Shown: piece by piece, positions 9,276-17,889 of the stretch
Numbering within the stretch: position 1 is the first letter of the stretch
How the letters are laid out: every line of letters starts with the position of its first letter
Origin: Desulfonatronospira sp.
GTDB lineage: Bacteria; Desulfobacterota; Desulfovibrionia; Desulfovibrionales; Desulfonatronovibrionaceae
Assembly (NCBI GenBank): GCA_003553695.1
Contig: PWFB01000117.1
Coordinates: 1-43,929 of the forward strand
Length of the DNA: 43,929 nt
Direction: 5' to 3'
Program-made: the position numbers and the translations under genes
Notes under the pieces: generated by a model
What the model was told of the DNA's origin: nothing
Database searches by the model: none
Seen by the model: the letters and a program-made list of their open reading frames with translations, nothing else

Positions 9276-11066
9276 TTAAAAAGCCTGTCCGATGCTTAAA
9301 TAAAGCTGATATGCCGAATCCTTGCTTCTGCGGTTCAACGGAAATGCTATGTCGGCCCGCAGGGGGCCGAAATCAGTATAGTAGCGGTATCCGATACCGG
9401 TTCCCCACCTGAGATTTTCCGAAAAATCCGGATAGGAGTTCTCATAAGCCTGTCCCCCGTCCAGAAACAACACCAGACCAGAATTGCGGCTGACCTTGAA
9501 GCGCAGCTCCGTATTGATCTCAGCCAGGGCCAGTCCACCTATTGGATCACCATCCTCCATGGGTCCCACCTTCTGGTAAGCGTATCCCCGGATGGAGCCT
9601 CCGCCTCCGGCGTAATATCTCTCGTCCGGAGGAACTTTTCTTCTGTCTTCCGCCCCTATGGCCCCGTAGGCCACCCTGTTGGCCAGAATGATCCTTTTTT
9701 CAGGCCAGAGCGCCAGATAATTGCTCAGACTGGCGTAAGTCTTTAAAAACCTGGTTTCCAGATCCATGGTGTCCACAAAGGGAGTAAGCCTCAGATTGAA
9801 GCGAAAACCCTGGGAAGGGTCCAGTTCATTGTCTCGCGCATCAAACAAGAGGCTGCCCGGGAAAAAAAGAAGCCCCAGGTCTGTTTTCTCTCCCAGCTGC
9901 TCCACCCGGGCCAACCTGTACCCCGCACCGGCCCCCACGGACAATTCATCTGTAAGGTCACGGTCCACAGTGCCTGTGGCGGATATGCCGGTGGAGTCAT
10001 AGGCGTCCTGATATTCTTCCCTGTAGCCTGACTTGAGGATGAGGCGCTGATCCGGGCGCATGAAGCTGGGAATAGTGTAGCTTACCCCCAGAAAACGCTC
10101 CACGTCGGAAAGCTGCAGATCCGCTTCCAGTGTCTCCCCCCTGCCCCTGAGGTTTCTGTGCATCCATCCAAGACGCAACTCCGGACCTATGTCCGACTGA
10201 TATCCAAGACCCGCCCTGAATGTCCTGGGGGACCTCTCACGCACCTGCACCTGCATGGGCAGCAGGCTTTCTTCATCCAGTTCATGGCCGTGGTTCACTT
10301 CCACCACGGAAAAAAGGCCGGTGGCACTGAGATCCCTGCGCAATTCTTCCATTTGCGGCGCACTGAACTCATCCCCTTTCTGCCAGGGAATCTTTTCCCG
10401 GACCACTTCCTGCTGCACCCGCTCCAGCCCGGTTATTTCCATGTCCCCGAACCAGGCCCTGGGTCCGGGATCAAAGGTCAGATAAATGGATGCGCTGTGG
10501 TCGGCATGATCAATGACCACCTCCTGCACCCGGGATCTGGGAAATGGATAGCCCCGGGCCTTGAGATACCTGTCCAGTTCTCTAGTGGAGTCCTTCACCC
10601 GGGAAGAACGAATCCTTTCACCCTTGTACAGGCCGAGCACTTCAGGGTCTGGCAGTGCCCCATCCCATTCGGGATCCTGGGAGATGACCTCCACCTCCTG
10701 AATCAGAAATTCCGGGCCCTGGTTGACCTGGAACACCACACGGATGGGGGTCTCATCTTCATGGATGGTGTAGGAAATGTCCGGGGCGTAATAGCCAAAA
10801 GACCGCATAGCCCCGACAAATTCAGGTATATCGTCCCTGACCCTCCTTCTTAACTGGGAAGCGCTCACCAGAGGCCTTTCTTTAAGGGCGACAGTATCCG
10901 ATACCTGGCTTAGTATCTGGCGCATTTGGGAATCAATGTCCCCGATGAACTCAGTCTCATATGAGGTCGCTGCAATCTCCTGCTGATTCTGGTCTGCAGA
11001 AGCATTCCCATGCAGACCTGGCAGTAAAAAAGCCAGCAAAAAAAATATGAAAATTTTGGTTGTCAT
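9276..11066 (-). CDS. tamA: TamA-like outer-membrane Omp85 protein
   Basis: A 596-residue outer-membrane beta-barrel of the BamA/TamA family that works with TamB. I chose the ATG at 11066 because it begins a good signal peptide (MTTKIFIFFLLAFLLPG...NASA, about 24 residues); an upstream TTG at 11123 would add 19 residues in front of it. POTRA-type domains occupy roughly residues 50-290. A 16-strand barrel follows, with the Omp85 loop motif SIRGYAYQ in the last third and a C-terminal Phe typical of barrel proteins. No strong Shine-Dalgarno site is seen. It is the first gene of tamAB and lies downstream of a terminator after yggS. Confidence 0.9.
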   Translation of the reverse strand: MTTKIFIFFLLAFLLPGLHGNASADQNQQEIAATSYETEFIGDIDSQMRQILSQVSDTVALKERPLVSASQLRRRVRDDIPEFVGAMRSFGYYAPDISYTIHEDETPIRVVFQVNQGPEFLIQEVEVISQDPEWDGALPDPEVLGLYKGERIRSSRVKDSTRELDRYLKARGYPFPRSRVQEVVIDHADHSASIYLTFDPGPRAWFGDMEITGLERVQQEVVREKIPWQKGDEFSAPQMEELRRDLSATGLFSVVEVNHGHELDEESLLPMQVQVRERSPRTFRAGLGYQSDIGPELRLGWMHRNLRGRGETLEADLQLSDVERFLGVSYTIPSFMRPDQRLILKSGYREEYQDAYDSTGISATGTVDRDLTDELSVGAGAGYRLARVEQLGEKTDLGLLFFPGSLLFDARDNELDPSQGFRFNLRLTPFVDTMDLETRFLKTYASLSNYLALWPEKRIILANRVAYGAIGAEDRRKVPPDERYYAGGGGSIRGYAYQKVGPMEDGDPIGGLALAEINTELRFKVSRNSGLVLFLDGGQAYENSYPDFSENLRWGTGIGYRYYTDFGPLRADIAFPLNRRSKDSAYQLYLSIGQAF

Positions 11067-11194
11067 TGGGGGATTATATGGCAGATCAGTCCGCAGAGCA
11101 AGGATTTCTAGAACTGAATCCAAAACATTGAGGAATAACTTTAAGAAAAATTTTCCAGCAGGATACCTTGTCCGGTTGGAAACTTTTGTGGTTG

Positions 11195-11216
11195 AAAAAC
11201 CAGTTTACTGGTTTTT
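11195..11216 (-). terminator. Intrinsic terminator after yggS
   Basis: A perfect ten-base-pair hairpin, AAAAACCAGT / ACTGGTTTTT with a two-base spacer, lies in the gap between yggS and tamA. The stem ends in five Ts on the minus strand, and it is near-symmetrical so could also work on the plus strand. It separates trmI-yggS from tamAB. Confidence 0.7.
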
Positions 11217-11303
11217 ATTTGCGTTGTCACAACATGAAGGCAGGACCGCTGTGAAGATAAATTTTTTTCCTTATCCCTGGCCTTTTCTACCACCAGTTTA
11301 TCC

Positions 11304-12050
11304 TCACCATTGTTTTCCTGTAAGGACACAACCAGGCCTGGGTCCCAGAAGCAGACTGCCAACACGCACCAGTGTGGCCCCCTCTTCCACAGCCTGCACA
11401 AAATCCTGGGACATGCCCATGGACAGGTGGGGGAGTTTTCTGCCGGTTTCCTGTTCCAGGCTGTCCCGCAATTTTCTAAGTCCTGCAAAGTAGGGCCTGG
11501 ACTTTTCAGGATCATCCGCCAGGGGAGGCATGAGCATAAGCCCCTGCACGTCCAGGTGATCCATCCCACCGGCCTCCCGAATCAGCCATGGTACTTGGTC
11601 AGGGTCCATACCTGCCTTTTGCACTTCTCCGGCCAGATTGACCTGGATAAGCACCGGCTGCACGATTCCCAGAGCTGCAGCCTTCTTATGCAAGGCCCTC
11701 GCCAGCTTAACCGAATCCAGGGAATGCACCAGGGCAAACTGCCCGGGAATGAACCTGGCCTTGTTGCTCTGCAGACTGCCAGTAAAGTGCCATTTTATTT
11801 CCGGATATTCAAGGGCTTTGATCTTTTCCAGTCCTTCCTGAACATAGTTCTCACCGAAATGCATCTGACCGGCTGCCGCCAGAGCCCGGATCCTGTCCAA
11901 CGGCTGCTTCTTGGAAACAGCCACCAGGGTCACCTCCCTTTCCGGGTCAACACTGTTTCTCAAAGAGGTTTCAATTTTTTTCCTGACTCTGTTCAGGTTG
12001 GCTGTGATTTTTTGCTGAACTTCCTCATCTGGGAGGTCACGGCTCGACAT
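11304..12050 (-). CDS. yggS: YggS/PROSC-family pyridoxal phosphate homeostasis protein
   Basis: A 248-residue PLP-binding barrel protein of the YggS/PLPBP family, involved in vitamin B6 and amino-acid homeostasis with no known catalytic reaction. The PLP lysine lies in LVAVSKKQPLDRI near the N-terminus. The family motifs HFGENYVQEGLEK, WHFTGSLQSNKA and LSMGMSQDF are present. The open frame extends 63 codons further upstream, but the ATG at 12050 has AGGAG eight bases before it and matches the family length, so I used it. It overlaps the end of trmI by 14 bases, implying coupling. Confidence 0.93.
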   Translation of the reverse strand: MSSRDLPDEEVQQKITANLNRVRKKIETSLRNSVDPEREVTLVAVSKKQPLDRIRALAAAGQMHFGENYVQEGLEKIKALEYPEIKWHFTGSLQSNKARFIPGQFALVHSLDSVKLARALHKKAAALGIVQPVLIQVNLAGEVQKAGMDPDQVPWLIREAGGMDHLDVQGLMLMPPLADDPEKSRPYFAGLRKLRDSLEQETGRKLPHLSMGMSQDFVQAVEEGATLVRVGSLLLGPRPGCVLTGKQW

Positions 12051-12867
12051 ATTCTTTCTCCTGTTCAAAAATAAAATCAGCTGGTTCTCCGTCATCCTGC
12101 CCGGAGGCAGCACCAAGGCGGGCGAAAATAAGGTACCCGGTATGTGCAACCATGCGGTCTTCCGGCCGCAGGCGCTCAGGTACCGGTTTGTAACGCCTGA
12201 CAATGATTTCAAGTACTTCCACGGAACTGAAGGGTCCACCCTGCATGGCAGCCAAAAGGGTGCTCACCTGGTTTACCGTGGGCAGCAGAAAGCCCATTGG
12301 TGCACCGGGGATTAAAGCCTCGGGGATATGTTCCAGGTACTCCCACGGGGTGCGCACGTCCAGAAATAGAGCGTCCGCGTCTTTAACCCCGAATCCCTGG
12401 GCAATATCTCTGCCTGCAATTTTTACCCTGGACTCCAGCCCGATTTTTTCCAGATTCTCCCGGCAAAGGGCAGCAAACTCCTCTCTGCGTTCAAAGGAAT
12501 ATACCTGTCCTGAATTCCCGGCAAACCAGGCCAGGGCCGTAGTCAAAGCCCCGGAACCGCACCCGGCCTCTATAACCCTGCACCCTGGTCCAATACCCAG
12601 CTTGACTATAATATATCCGATATCCTTGGGGTATATTATCTGAGTCCGGCGTTTGACCGACTTGATCAGATCATACAGGGTGGGTTTAAGTACAGTATAT
12701 GCCCTGCCCAGGTGTGTATACACCACCGCCCCGTATCCCTGATGCACGACATTTTGCATTTGAAGCTGACCGTCATTGGTGTTAAGAATGTCTTCTGTCT
12801 GCAATACGCGAAAGTAACGCTTGCCCTTGGGGCTGACCAGCATTACCAGTTGGCCTGATTCTATCAT
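12037..12867 (-). CDS. trmI: tRNA (adenine-N1)-methyltransferase TrmI
   Basis: A SAM-dependent methyltransferase expected to make m1A58 in the T-loop of tRNA. The 276 residues have the N-terminal beta domain of the TrmI family, then a linker with TLYDLIKSVKRRTQIIYPKD, which matches the family hallmark. The Rossmann SAM motif is CRVIEAGCGSGALTTAL (about residue 95), and a later LFLDVRTPWEYL corresponds to the catalytic Asp loop. It is the first gene before yggS, with a candidate promoter about 150-180 bases upstream. Confidence 0.92.
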   Translation of the reverse strand: MIESGQLVMLVSPKGKRYFRVLQTEDILNTNDGQLQMQNVVHQGYGAVVYTHLGRAYTVLKPTLYDLIKSVKRRTQIIYPKDIGYIIVKLGIGPGCRVIEAGCGSGALTTALAWFAGNSGQVYSFERREEFAALCRENLEKIGLESRVKIAGRDIAQGFGVKDADALFLDVRTPWEYLEHIPEALIPGAPMGFLLPTVNQVSTLLAAMQGGPFSSVEVLEIIVRRYKPVPERLRPEDRMVAHTGYLIFARLGAASGQDDGEPADFIFEQEKEYVEP

Positions 12868-13092
12868 TTATTATCCTCCGGCTTGAATCGGATCAGCGAC
12901 CGTTGAGTTATTTATCTGCAGACCTGAATCACCACTGCCGGCCTTCAAGTGGTGCCCTTTCAGGCAGGAAACACCCATTAACCTTTAACCCTTGATCCAT
13001 AATCCTGACTCCAGTAACCATTATGCCCTGTTTTATATATGAGCTCAAGACTGTACATTCTGCTGAAACACCCGGGGGAGGTCGGATCCTGA
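12868..13092. promoter_or_regulatory. Divergent promoter region trmI / radical SAM gene
   Basis: A 225-base divergent gap. On the minus strand a candidate promoter toward trmI has TTGAGC at 13048-13043 and CATAAT at 13025-13020 with a 17-base spacer. A small inverted repeat (ACCACT / AGTGGT, 11-base loop) lies near 12931-12953. For the plus-strand gene only a strong GGGGGAGG ribosome site is clear; I could not assign its promoter. Confidence 0.4.
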
Positions 13093-14028
13093 ATGGCTGA
13101 TTACCTGTTTGGACCGGTCATGTCCTCCAGGCTGGGCAGATCCCTGGGCATCGACCTGCTGGGGGAAAGGACATGCTCTTTCGACTGCCTGTACTGCGAA
13201 TCAGGCCCCACCCTGAAAAAAACCATGACCAGGCAGAAATATGCACATGCCGGGGCAATCCTGGCTGAACTGAAACAATGGCTGCATGACAACCCCGACG
13301 ACCATCCGGATCATATCACTCTGGGGGGAGAGGGTGAACCCTGCCTGAATCTGGAACTGGGCAAAATTATCCAGGGCATCAAAAGAATCGAGCCGGACAT
13401 TCCCCTGGCTGTGCTGACCAATTCCTCTCTGCTGCACGACCATCAGGTACGAAAGGAACTGCAGCATGCAGACGTGGTCTTACCCTCTCTGGACACGCTG
13501 GTCCAGAAGGAGTTTATACGCCTGAACCGGCCCTTTCCGGGCCTGAATATCCAGGACATGGCCCGGGGACTTGAAGCTTTCTGCAATGAATTTTCAGGAA
13601 GGGTCCTGCTGGAGATCCTTCTGATACCGGGAGTTAACGACTCCAGGGCGAACATGGAGAAAATCGCCGCTTTTTTAAAAAACCTGGGCCATGAACGGGT
13701 GGACCTGACGGTAATGAGCAGGCCCGGCGCGCATATGCATCTCAAAACACCGAACCGGGAGACCCTGCACAGATGGCAAAGAGCCCTGCACAGCGCCCCG
13801 GAAACGGCCGGGAAAGGCATACAGCCCTGCAGCACAGACAGAGCAGCGGATCCTTCCATCATCCTGGATTCCATCCGCCGCCGGCCGCAGACTCTGGAGC
13901 AGCTCTGCAGCGCACTGGGCAGCGCACCTGAAGAAACCTCTGCCATGCTCGACCATCTGGTCCGGGAACAGAAAGTCCGTGCCCTTGGGCACAGAAAAGA
14001 AAAATTTTATACACTAAAGGAATTTTAA
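13093..14028 (+). CDS. Radical SAM protein, TYW1-like (COG0731-type)
   Basis: A 311-residue radical SAM enzyme. The cluster motif CxxxCxxC is Cys28, Cys32 and Cys35 (RTCSFDCLYCESG). The sequence continues with the SAM-binding GGEGEPCLN segment and a VLTNSSLL strand, as in the family related to the wyosine enzyme TYW1. The C-terminal 60 residues look like a small winged-helix (IRRRPQTLEQLCSAL...LDHLVREQKVRAL). The substrate is unknown; bacterial members are uncharacterised. The start has GGGGGAGG upstream. The gene stops immediately before the RNase E/G start with no gap, suggesting co-expression and possibly an RNA-related role. Confidence 0.85.
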   Translation: MADYLFGPVMSSRLGRSLGIDLLGERTCSFDCLYCESGPTLKKTMTRQKYAHAGAILAELKQWLHDNPDDHPDHITLGGEGEPCLNLELGKIIQGIKRIEPDIPLAVLTNSSLLHDHQVRKELQHADVVLPSLDTLVQKEFIRLNRPFPGLNIQDMARGLEAFCNEFSGRVLLEILLIPGVNDSRANMEKIAAFLKNLGHERVDLTVMSRPGAHMHLKTPNRETLHRWQRALHSAPETAGKGIQPCSTDRAADPSIILDSIRRRPQTLEQLCSALGSAPEETSAMLDHLVREQKVRALGHRKEKFYTLKEF

Positions 14029-15495
14029 ATGAGTACCTCCAAAAAAAGAAAAAGAAAGATGTTTTTAAGCGTTCTGCCCGGAGAGCAGATCGAACTGGTG
14101 CTGGCACTGGACGGGATAATCCAGGAATACTACGTGGAAATGCTGGGGCAGATCAAGACCAAAGGCAATATCTACAAAGGCAGGATCCACAATATTGATC
14201 AGGCCCTGCAGGCCGCGTTCATTAATTACGGAACAGGCAAGAACGGTTTTCTGCAGGTGGACGAAGTGCACCCGGAATACTACCAGGCGGAAATAAAACC
14301 GGGCAAGGGCCACAAGTACCCACCACTGCAGAAGGTCTTAAAGCCCGGCCAGGAACTTCTGGTCCAGGTGGTCAAGGAGCCCACCGGAAACAAGGGTGCT
14401 TTTCTGACCACATATCTTTCACTGCCCGGTCGCTATTTCGTGCTTACCCCCGGCCGGGAACAGCTGGGGATTTCCAGGAAAATAGAGGACGAAAAGGAAA
14501 GGGAAAGGCTCAAGGGGATCGTCCAGGAGCTCAAGCTTGACCAAGGTCTGGGGGTCATCGTCCGCACTGTCAGCGATGGACAGAACAAGACATCCCTGTC
14601 CAGGGATCTGCAGTTTTTGAAACGCCTGTGGAAGGAAGTGCGCAAGAAAGGAGTGGCCGAAAACACTCCGGCTCTTATCTACGAGGAAAAGGATCTGGCC
14701 TTCAGGGCCGCCCGGGATTATCTCACCGAGGATGTATCCGAAATCTGGGTGGACAACGAAGAAGTGGCCGAGCAGGTACAGGAGTTCGTCAGTCTGATTT
14801 TTCCCAGGCGTAAGAAAATGGTCCGCATCCACGGCGATCCTGAAAAGACCCTTATGGAACGCTTCAACCTGGAAAAACAGATCAGCCAGATCTTTTCCCG
14901 GGAGGTGGAGCTGCCCAGCGGGGGACGCCTGGTTTTCGACCAGACAGAAGCCCTCATGGCCGTGGACATCAATTCCGGAAAGATAGGCGGAGAAAAGGAT
15001 TTCCGGGAAATGGCCTTTAAGACCAACCTGGAGGCCGCTGAAAACATCCCCAGACAGCTGATGCTCCGTGACGTGGGCGGCCAGATTGTCATAGACTTCA
15101 TCGAGATGCGGGACAAAAAACACATAAGCCAGGTGGAAAAGGCTCTGCGCTCCGCCCTCAAGTCTGACAAGGCCCGCACTGATGTAAGCCGCATTTCCAG
15201 ATTCGGTTTGATCCAGCTGGTGCGCCAGAGGCTGGGCATCTCAGCTTTGTCCGTGATTATGGAAAGCTGCCGGCACTGCCAGGGCACGGGAACCACCCGC
15301 AATCTGGAATGGCAGGCCCTGCAGGCCCAGAAAGAAATCTACCGCCTGCTGCGCAGGAAAAACTGCCCATCCCCCCTGGAATTTCCTGTGGACCAGGATC
15401 TGGCCGTATATCTCTTAAACCACAAGAGGGACAAGCTGGTGCACATGGAACAGCAGTTCGACAACCAGGTCCTGATCACACCCAGGGAGGGCTGA
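14029..15495 (+). CDS. rng: Ribonuclease E/G family endoribonuclease
   Basis: A 488-residue endoribonuclease of the RNase E/G family, closer to RNase G in length because it lacks the long C-terminal scaffold of RNase E. It would take part in rRNA maturation and mRNA decay. The S1 domain lies near the N-terminus (KGNIYKGRIHNIDQALQAAF). The catalytic Asp residues sit in ALMAVDINSGK and QIVIDFIEM. The zinc-link CxxC is in ESCRHCQGTGT. The start follows the radical SAM stop directly, with AAGGA upstream. A very basic N-terminal segment (KKRKRKM) precedes the core. Confidence 0.93.
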   Translation: MSTSKKRKRKMFLSVLPGEQIELVLALDGIIQEYYVEMLGQIKTKGNIYKGRIHNIDQALQAAFINYGTGKNGFLQVDEVHPEYYQAEIKPGKGHKYPPLQKVLKPGQELLVQVVKEPTGNKGAFLTTYLSLPGRYFVLTPGREQLGISRKIEDEKERERLKGIVQELKLDQGLGVIVRTVSDGQNKTSLSRDLQFLKRLWKEVRKKGVAENTPALIYEEKDLAFRAARDYLTEDVSEIWVDNEEVAEQVQEFVSLIFPRRKKMVRIHGDPEKTLMERFNLEKQISQIFSREVELPSGGRLVFDQTEALMAVDINSGKIGGEKDFREMAFKTNLEAAENIPRQLMLRDVGGQIVIDFIEMRDKKHISQVEKALRSALKSDKARTDVSRISRFGLIQLVRQRLGISALSVIMESCRHCQGTGTTRNLEWQALQAQKEIYRLLRRKNCPSPLEFPVDQDLAVYLLNHKRDKLVHMEQQFDNQVLITPREG

Positions 15496-15499
15496 AGCC

Positions 15500-16054
15500 T
15501 TGTCCGCCAGGGTGCTTATGCACATCTGCTGTGGTCCTTGCTCTATGTATCCGGCGACTAGACTGCTGGAGCAGGGCCATGAGGTTACGGGATTTTTTTA
15601 CAATCCCAACATCCAGCCCCTGCAGGAGTATCTTAAAAGAAGAGAGGCCGCAGAGCAGGCGGCCAGAGAGCTGGGCATGAAAATAATTTTTCAGGACCAG
15701 GACGTTGATCCCCGGGTCTACCTGCGCCAGGTGGCCTTTCGAGAAGATAAAAGGTGCTTTCTATGCCATCAGCTGCGCCTGGAACGTACACGCTCCGCAG
15801 CCCGCAGGGGAGGATTCGATTTTTTTTCCACCACCCTCATGTTCAGCAAAATGCAGCCTTTTGAGCAGATTTGCGCCCTGGGCAAGACCCTGGAGACTGA
15901 AAAATGCCGCTTTCTGGACCAGGATTTCCGTCCAGGCTGGAAACAGGGCATAGAAAGATCCCGGGCCATAGGACTTTATCGCCAGAATTACTGCGGCTGC
16001 ATCTACAGCGAATTCGAAAGATTCAAGGGCAGCCTGCCCCGAAATGGACAGTAG
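15500..16054 (+). CDS. queH: Epoxyqueuosine reductase QueH
   Basis: A 184-residue QueH (formerly DUF208) protein that reduces epoxyqueuosine to queuosine in tRNA, the non-orthologous replacement for QueG. The conserved Cys set is present: CCGPC (Cys10, 11, 14), CFLCHQL in the middle and NYCGCIYSE near the C-terminus, which in the family bind an Fe-S cluster and a metal. I use the TTG at 15500 because AGGGAGG lies nine bases upstream; internal GTG (15512) and ATG (15518) codons are alternatives. Only four bases separate it from rng. Confidence 0.92.
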   Translation: MSARVLMHICCGPCSMYPATRLLEQGHEVTGFFYNPNIQPLQEYLKRREAAEQAARELGMKIIFQDQDVDPRVYLRQVAFREDKRCFLCHQLRLERTRSAARRGGFDFFSTTLMFSKMQPFEQICALGKTLETEKCRFLDQDFRPGWKQGIERSRAIGLYRQNYCGCIYSEFERFKGSLPRNGQ

Positions 16055-16089
16055 TTTTCACGGCTACTGCAAACCCCTTTGTACAGCCT

Positions 16090-17217
16090 ATGCTGCTCTA
16101 TATTCATGTTCCTTTCTGCCGCACAAAATGCGCCTACTGTGCTTTTGCCTCCCAGGAGTATATTGAGGAGTCCGTCAGTGTCTACCTGCGCCTTGTGCAG
16201 CAGGAGCTGGAGATACGCAGCAGACAGCTACGGCGAAGAAAAGTTAGCAGCATTTACATCGGGGGCGGCACCCCCACTGTATTGCCCTTTGCATCCATGT
16301 CCCGGATAGTGGACGCCGTATATAAACACTTTGATCCTGTGCCTGGATGTGAATTCACCCTGGAGGCCAACCCGGAAAACATCCTGGAGATGGCTGACCT
16401 GCAGGCCTTTTCCTCCATGGGCGTAAACAGGATCAGCCTGGGGGTCCAGAGCCTGGATGACCGGCTCCTGTACACTCTGCAGAGGGGCCACGATTCCAGG
16501 CAGGCCATAAAAGCCGCCCGCAAGATCCGTCAGGCAGACTTCGCCGCACTGAGCCTGGATCTTATCTGGAGTCTGCCGGGACAGACCCTCCAGGGCTGGA
16601 TGGCTGAACTGGCTCATGCTGTTCAGCTTGCACCGGATCATCTGTCCTGCTACGGCCTGAGCCTGGAGCCGGGCACCAGGCTATCGGCCGGTATCCAGTC
16701 CGGGGAACTGAAACTCCCGGATGAGCGCACTCAGACCGGAATGTATGTGCACGGTGCCCACTACCTGGAATCCTGCGGTTTTTTGCAGTATGAAATATCC
16801 AATTTCGCCCGGATGGGCTTTAGATGCAAGCACAACCTGGGCTACTGGGCCGGGGAGTCCTTTCTGGGAGCAGGCCCCTCCAGTGTATCCACCATGGACG
16901 GCTTAAGGTGGCAGAATCCTTCGGCAATATGCGACTACCAGGCCCTGGGGGAAAAAAATTTCAGTGATCTGGAATTTGAAAGACTGTCGCACAGCCGTAA
17001 GATCAATGAACTGGTCATGCTTTCTCTGCGCACCTCCAGGGGGCTCAACCTAAAAGATTATAAACAGCTCAAGGGCGAATGCTTCAGCCGCAGGTATGCC
17101 GGGGTAATCCAGGCCCTGCACCAGAACAGCCTGATACGCATGGCCCACGGCTACCTGAGCCTCACCAGAAACGGCATGCTGGTCAGCGACAGCATCCTGG
17201 AAAAATTCATGGAGTAG
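16090..17217 (+). CDS. hemW: HemW-like radical SAM heme chaperone
   Basis: A 375-residue HemW/HemN-like radical SAM protein; HemW proteins carry heme to haemoproteins rather than oxidise coproporphyrinogen. The ATG at 16090 begins at MLLYIHVPFCRTKCAYCAF with cluster residues Cys10, 14 and 17, as in the family; the open frame upstream overlaps queH and lacks similarity. GGGTPTVLP and NRISLGVQSLDDRLL follow, and the C-terminal HemN-type domain includes RKINELVMLSLRTSRGL. The extra Cys that marks true HemN (CxxxCxxCxC) is replaced by Phe, favouring HemW. No strong ribosome site is visible. Confidence 0.9.
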   Translation: MLLYIHVPFCRTKCAYCAFASQEYIEESVSVYLRLVQQELEIRSRQLRRRKVSSIYIGGGTPTVLPFASMSRIVDAVYKHFDPVPGCEFTLEANPENILEMADLQAFSSMGVNRISLGVQSLDDRLLYTLQRGHDSRQAIKAARKIRQADFAALSLDLIWSLPGQTLQGWMAELAHAVQLAPDHLSCYGLSLEPGTRLSAGIQSGELKLPDERTQTGMYVHGAHYLESCGFLQYEISNFARMGFRCKHNLGYWAGESFLGAGPSSVSTMDGLRWQNPSAICDYQALGEKNFSDLEFERLSHSRKINELVMLSLRTSRGLNLKDYKQLKGECFSRRYAGVIQALHQNSLIRMAHGYLSLTRNGMLVSDSILEKFME

Positions 17218-17253
17218 GTATTTTCATAAAACCCTCCTGACAGGACAAAATTC

Positions 17254-17742
17254 ATGGACAGCACACACAAGATAATAACCGCCCAGGACTTTGTGCAGAA
17301 AAGACAAGACCTTTTGCGTCAAAAAATTGTATTCACCAACGGCTGTTTTGACCTCCTGCATGCCGGGCATGTGGACTACCTGGAAAAAGCACGTTCCCTG
17401 GGGGATCTGCTGGTGGTGGGTGTAAACAGTGACTCCTCGGTAAGGCGCATCAAGCCAGGACTTGACCGCCCGGTGAATGCCCAGGCAGACCGGGCCAGGG
17501 TTCTGGCTGGCCTTGGCTGCGTGGACCAGGTAATCATATTCTGGGAGGACACCCCTTACAGTCTCATAGAAAAGGTCCGCCCGCACATTCTGGTCAAGGG
17601 AGGTGACTGGCCAGTGGAAAGAATCGTTGGCCGGGACATAGTCCAGGGCCATGGCGGAGAGGTGCGAAGCATCCCCTTGACCCCGGGATACTCCACAACC
17701 GGGATCCTGGACAGGGTCATCCTTGCCGCCCAGGATGAATAG
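17254..17742 (+). CDS. rfaE2: ADP-heptose synthesis adenylyltransferase RfaE2
   Basis: D-glycero-beta-D-manno-heptose 1-phosphate adenylyltransferase, which makes ADP-heptose for the lipopolysaccharide core. The 162 residues correspond to only the nucleotidyltransferase half of HldE; the kinase half would be a separate gene elsewhere. Visible motifs are [17 protein letters not shown] with the HxGH site at residues 36-39, and [20 protein letters not shown] lies about nine bases before the ATG. A gap of 36 bases separates it from hemW. It suggests a heptose-containing LPS, in keeping with lpxC elsewhere in the window. Confidence 0.93.
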   Translation: MDSTHKIITAQDFVQKRQDLLRQKIVFTNGCFDLLHAGHVDYLEKARSLGDLLVVGVNSDSSVRRIKPGLDRPVNAQADRARVLAGLGCVDQVIIFWEDTPYSLIEKVRPHILVKGGDWPVERIVGRDIVQGHGGEVRSIPLTPGYSTTGILDRVILAAQDE

Positions 17743-17889
17743 TTAAGGTCAGTTTATTAATTCGCTTTTCCTTACCGGTTCTCCGCTATCTTCGCCTGCT
17801 AAAAAGACTTTTTGCAGACACATTTTCCAAATACTTGTCTTTTGCAAAACATTTTGGCATCCTTTCATAAAAAAAGGAGAAAAAAGAAA
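17743..17889. other. Intergenic region upstream of the IMP cyclohydrolase gene
   Basis: 147 bases without a gene, AT-rich toward the 3' end. A strong AAAGGAG site lies before the next start. A TTGCAA...TCATAA pair with 17-base spacing is present at the 3' end, but it would put the transcription start on the ribosome site, so I do not call it a promoter. No purine riboswitch core was recognised. Confidence 0.4.

Noticed and set aside
11310-12074. 254-codon plus-strand frame opposite yggS
   Set aside because: Antisense shadow of a clear PLP-family gene.
15904-16089. Upstream extension of the hemW frame
   Set aside because: Overlaps queH and carries no HemW similarity; the family starts just before the Cys motif.
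17743-17889. Purine riboswitch before the IMP cyclohydrolase gene
   Set aside because: No conserved core loops or paired stems of that type were found.
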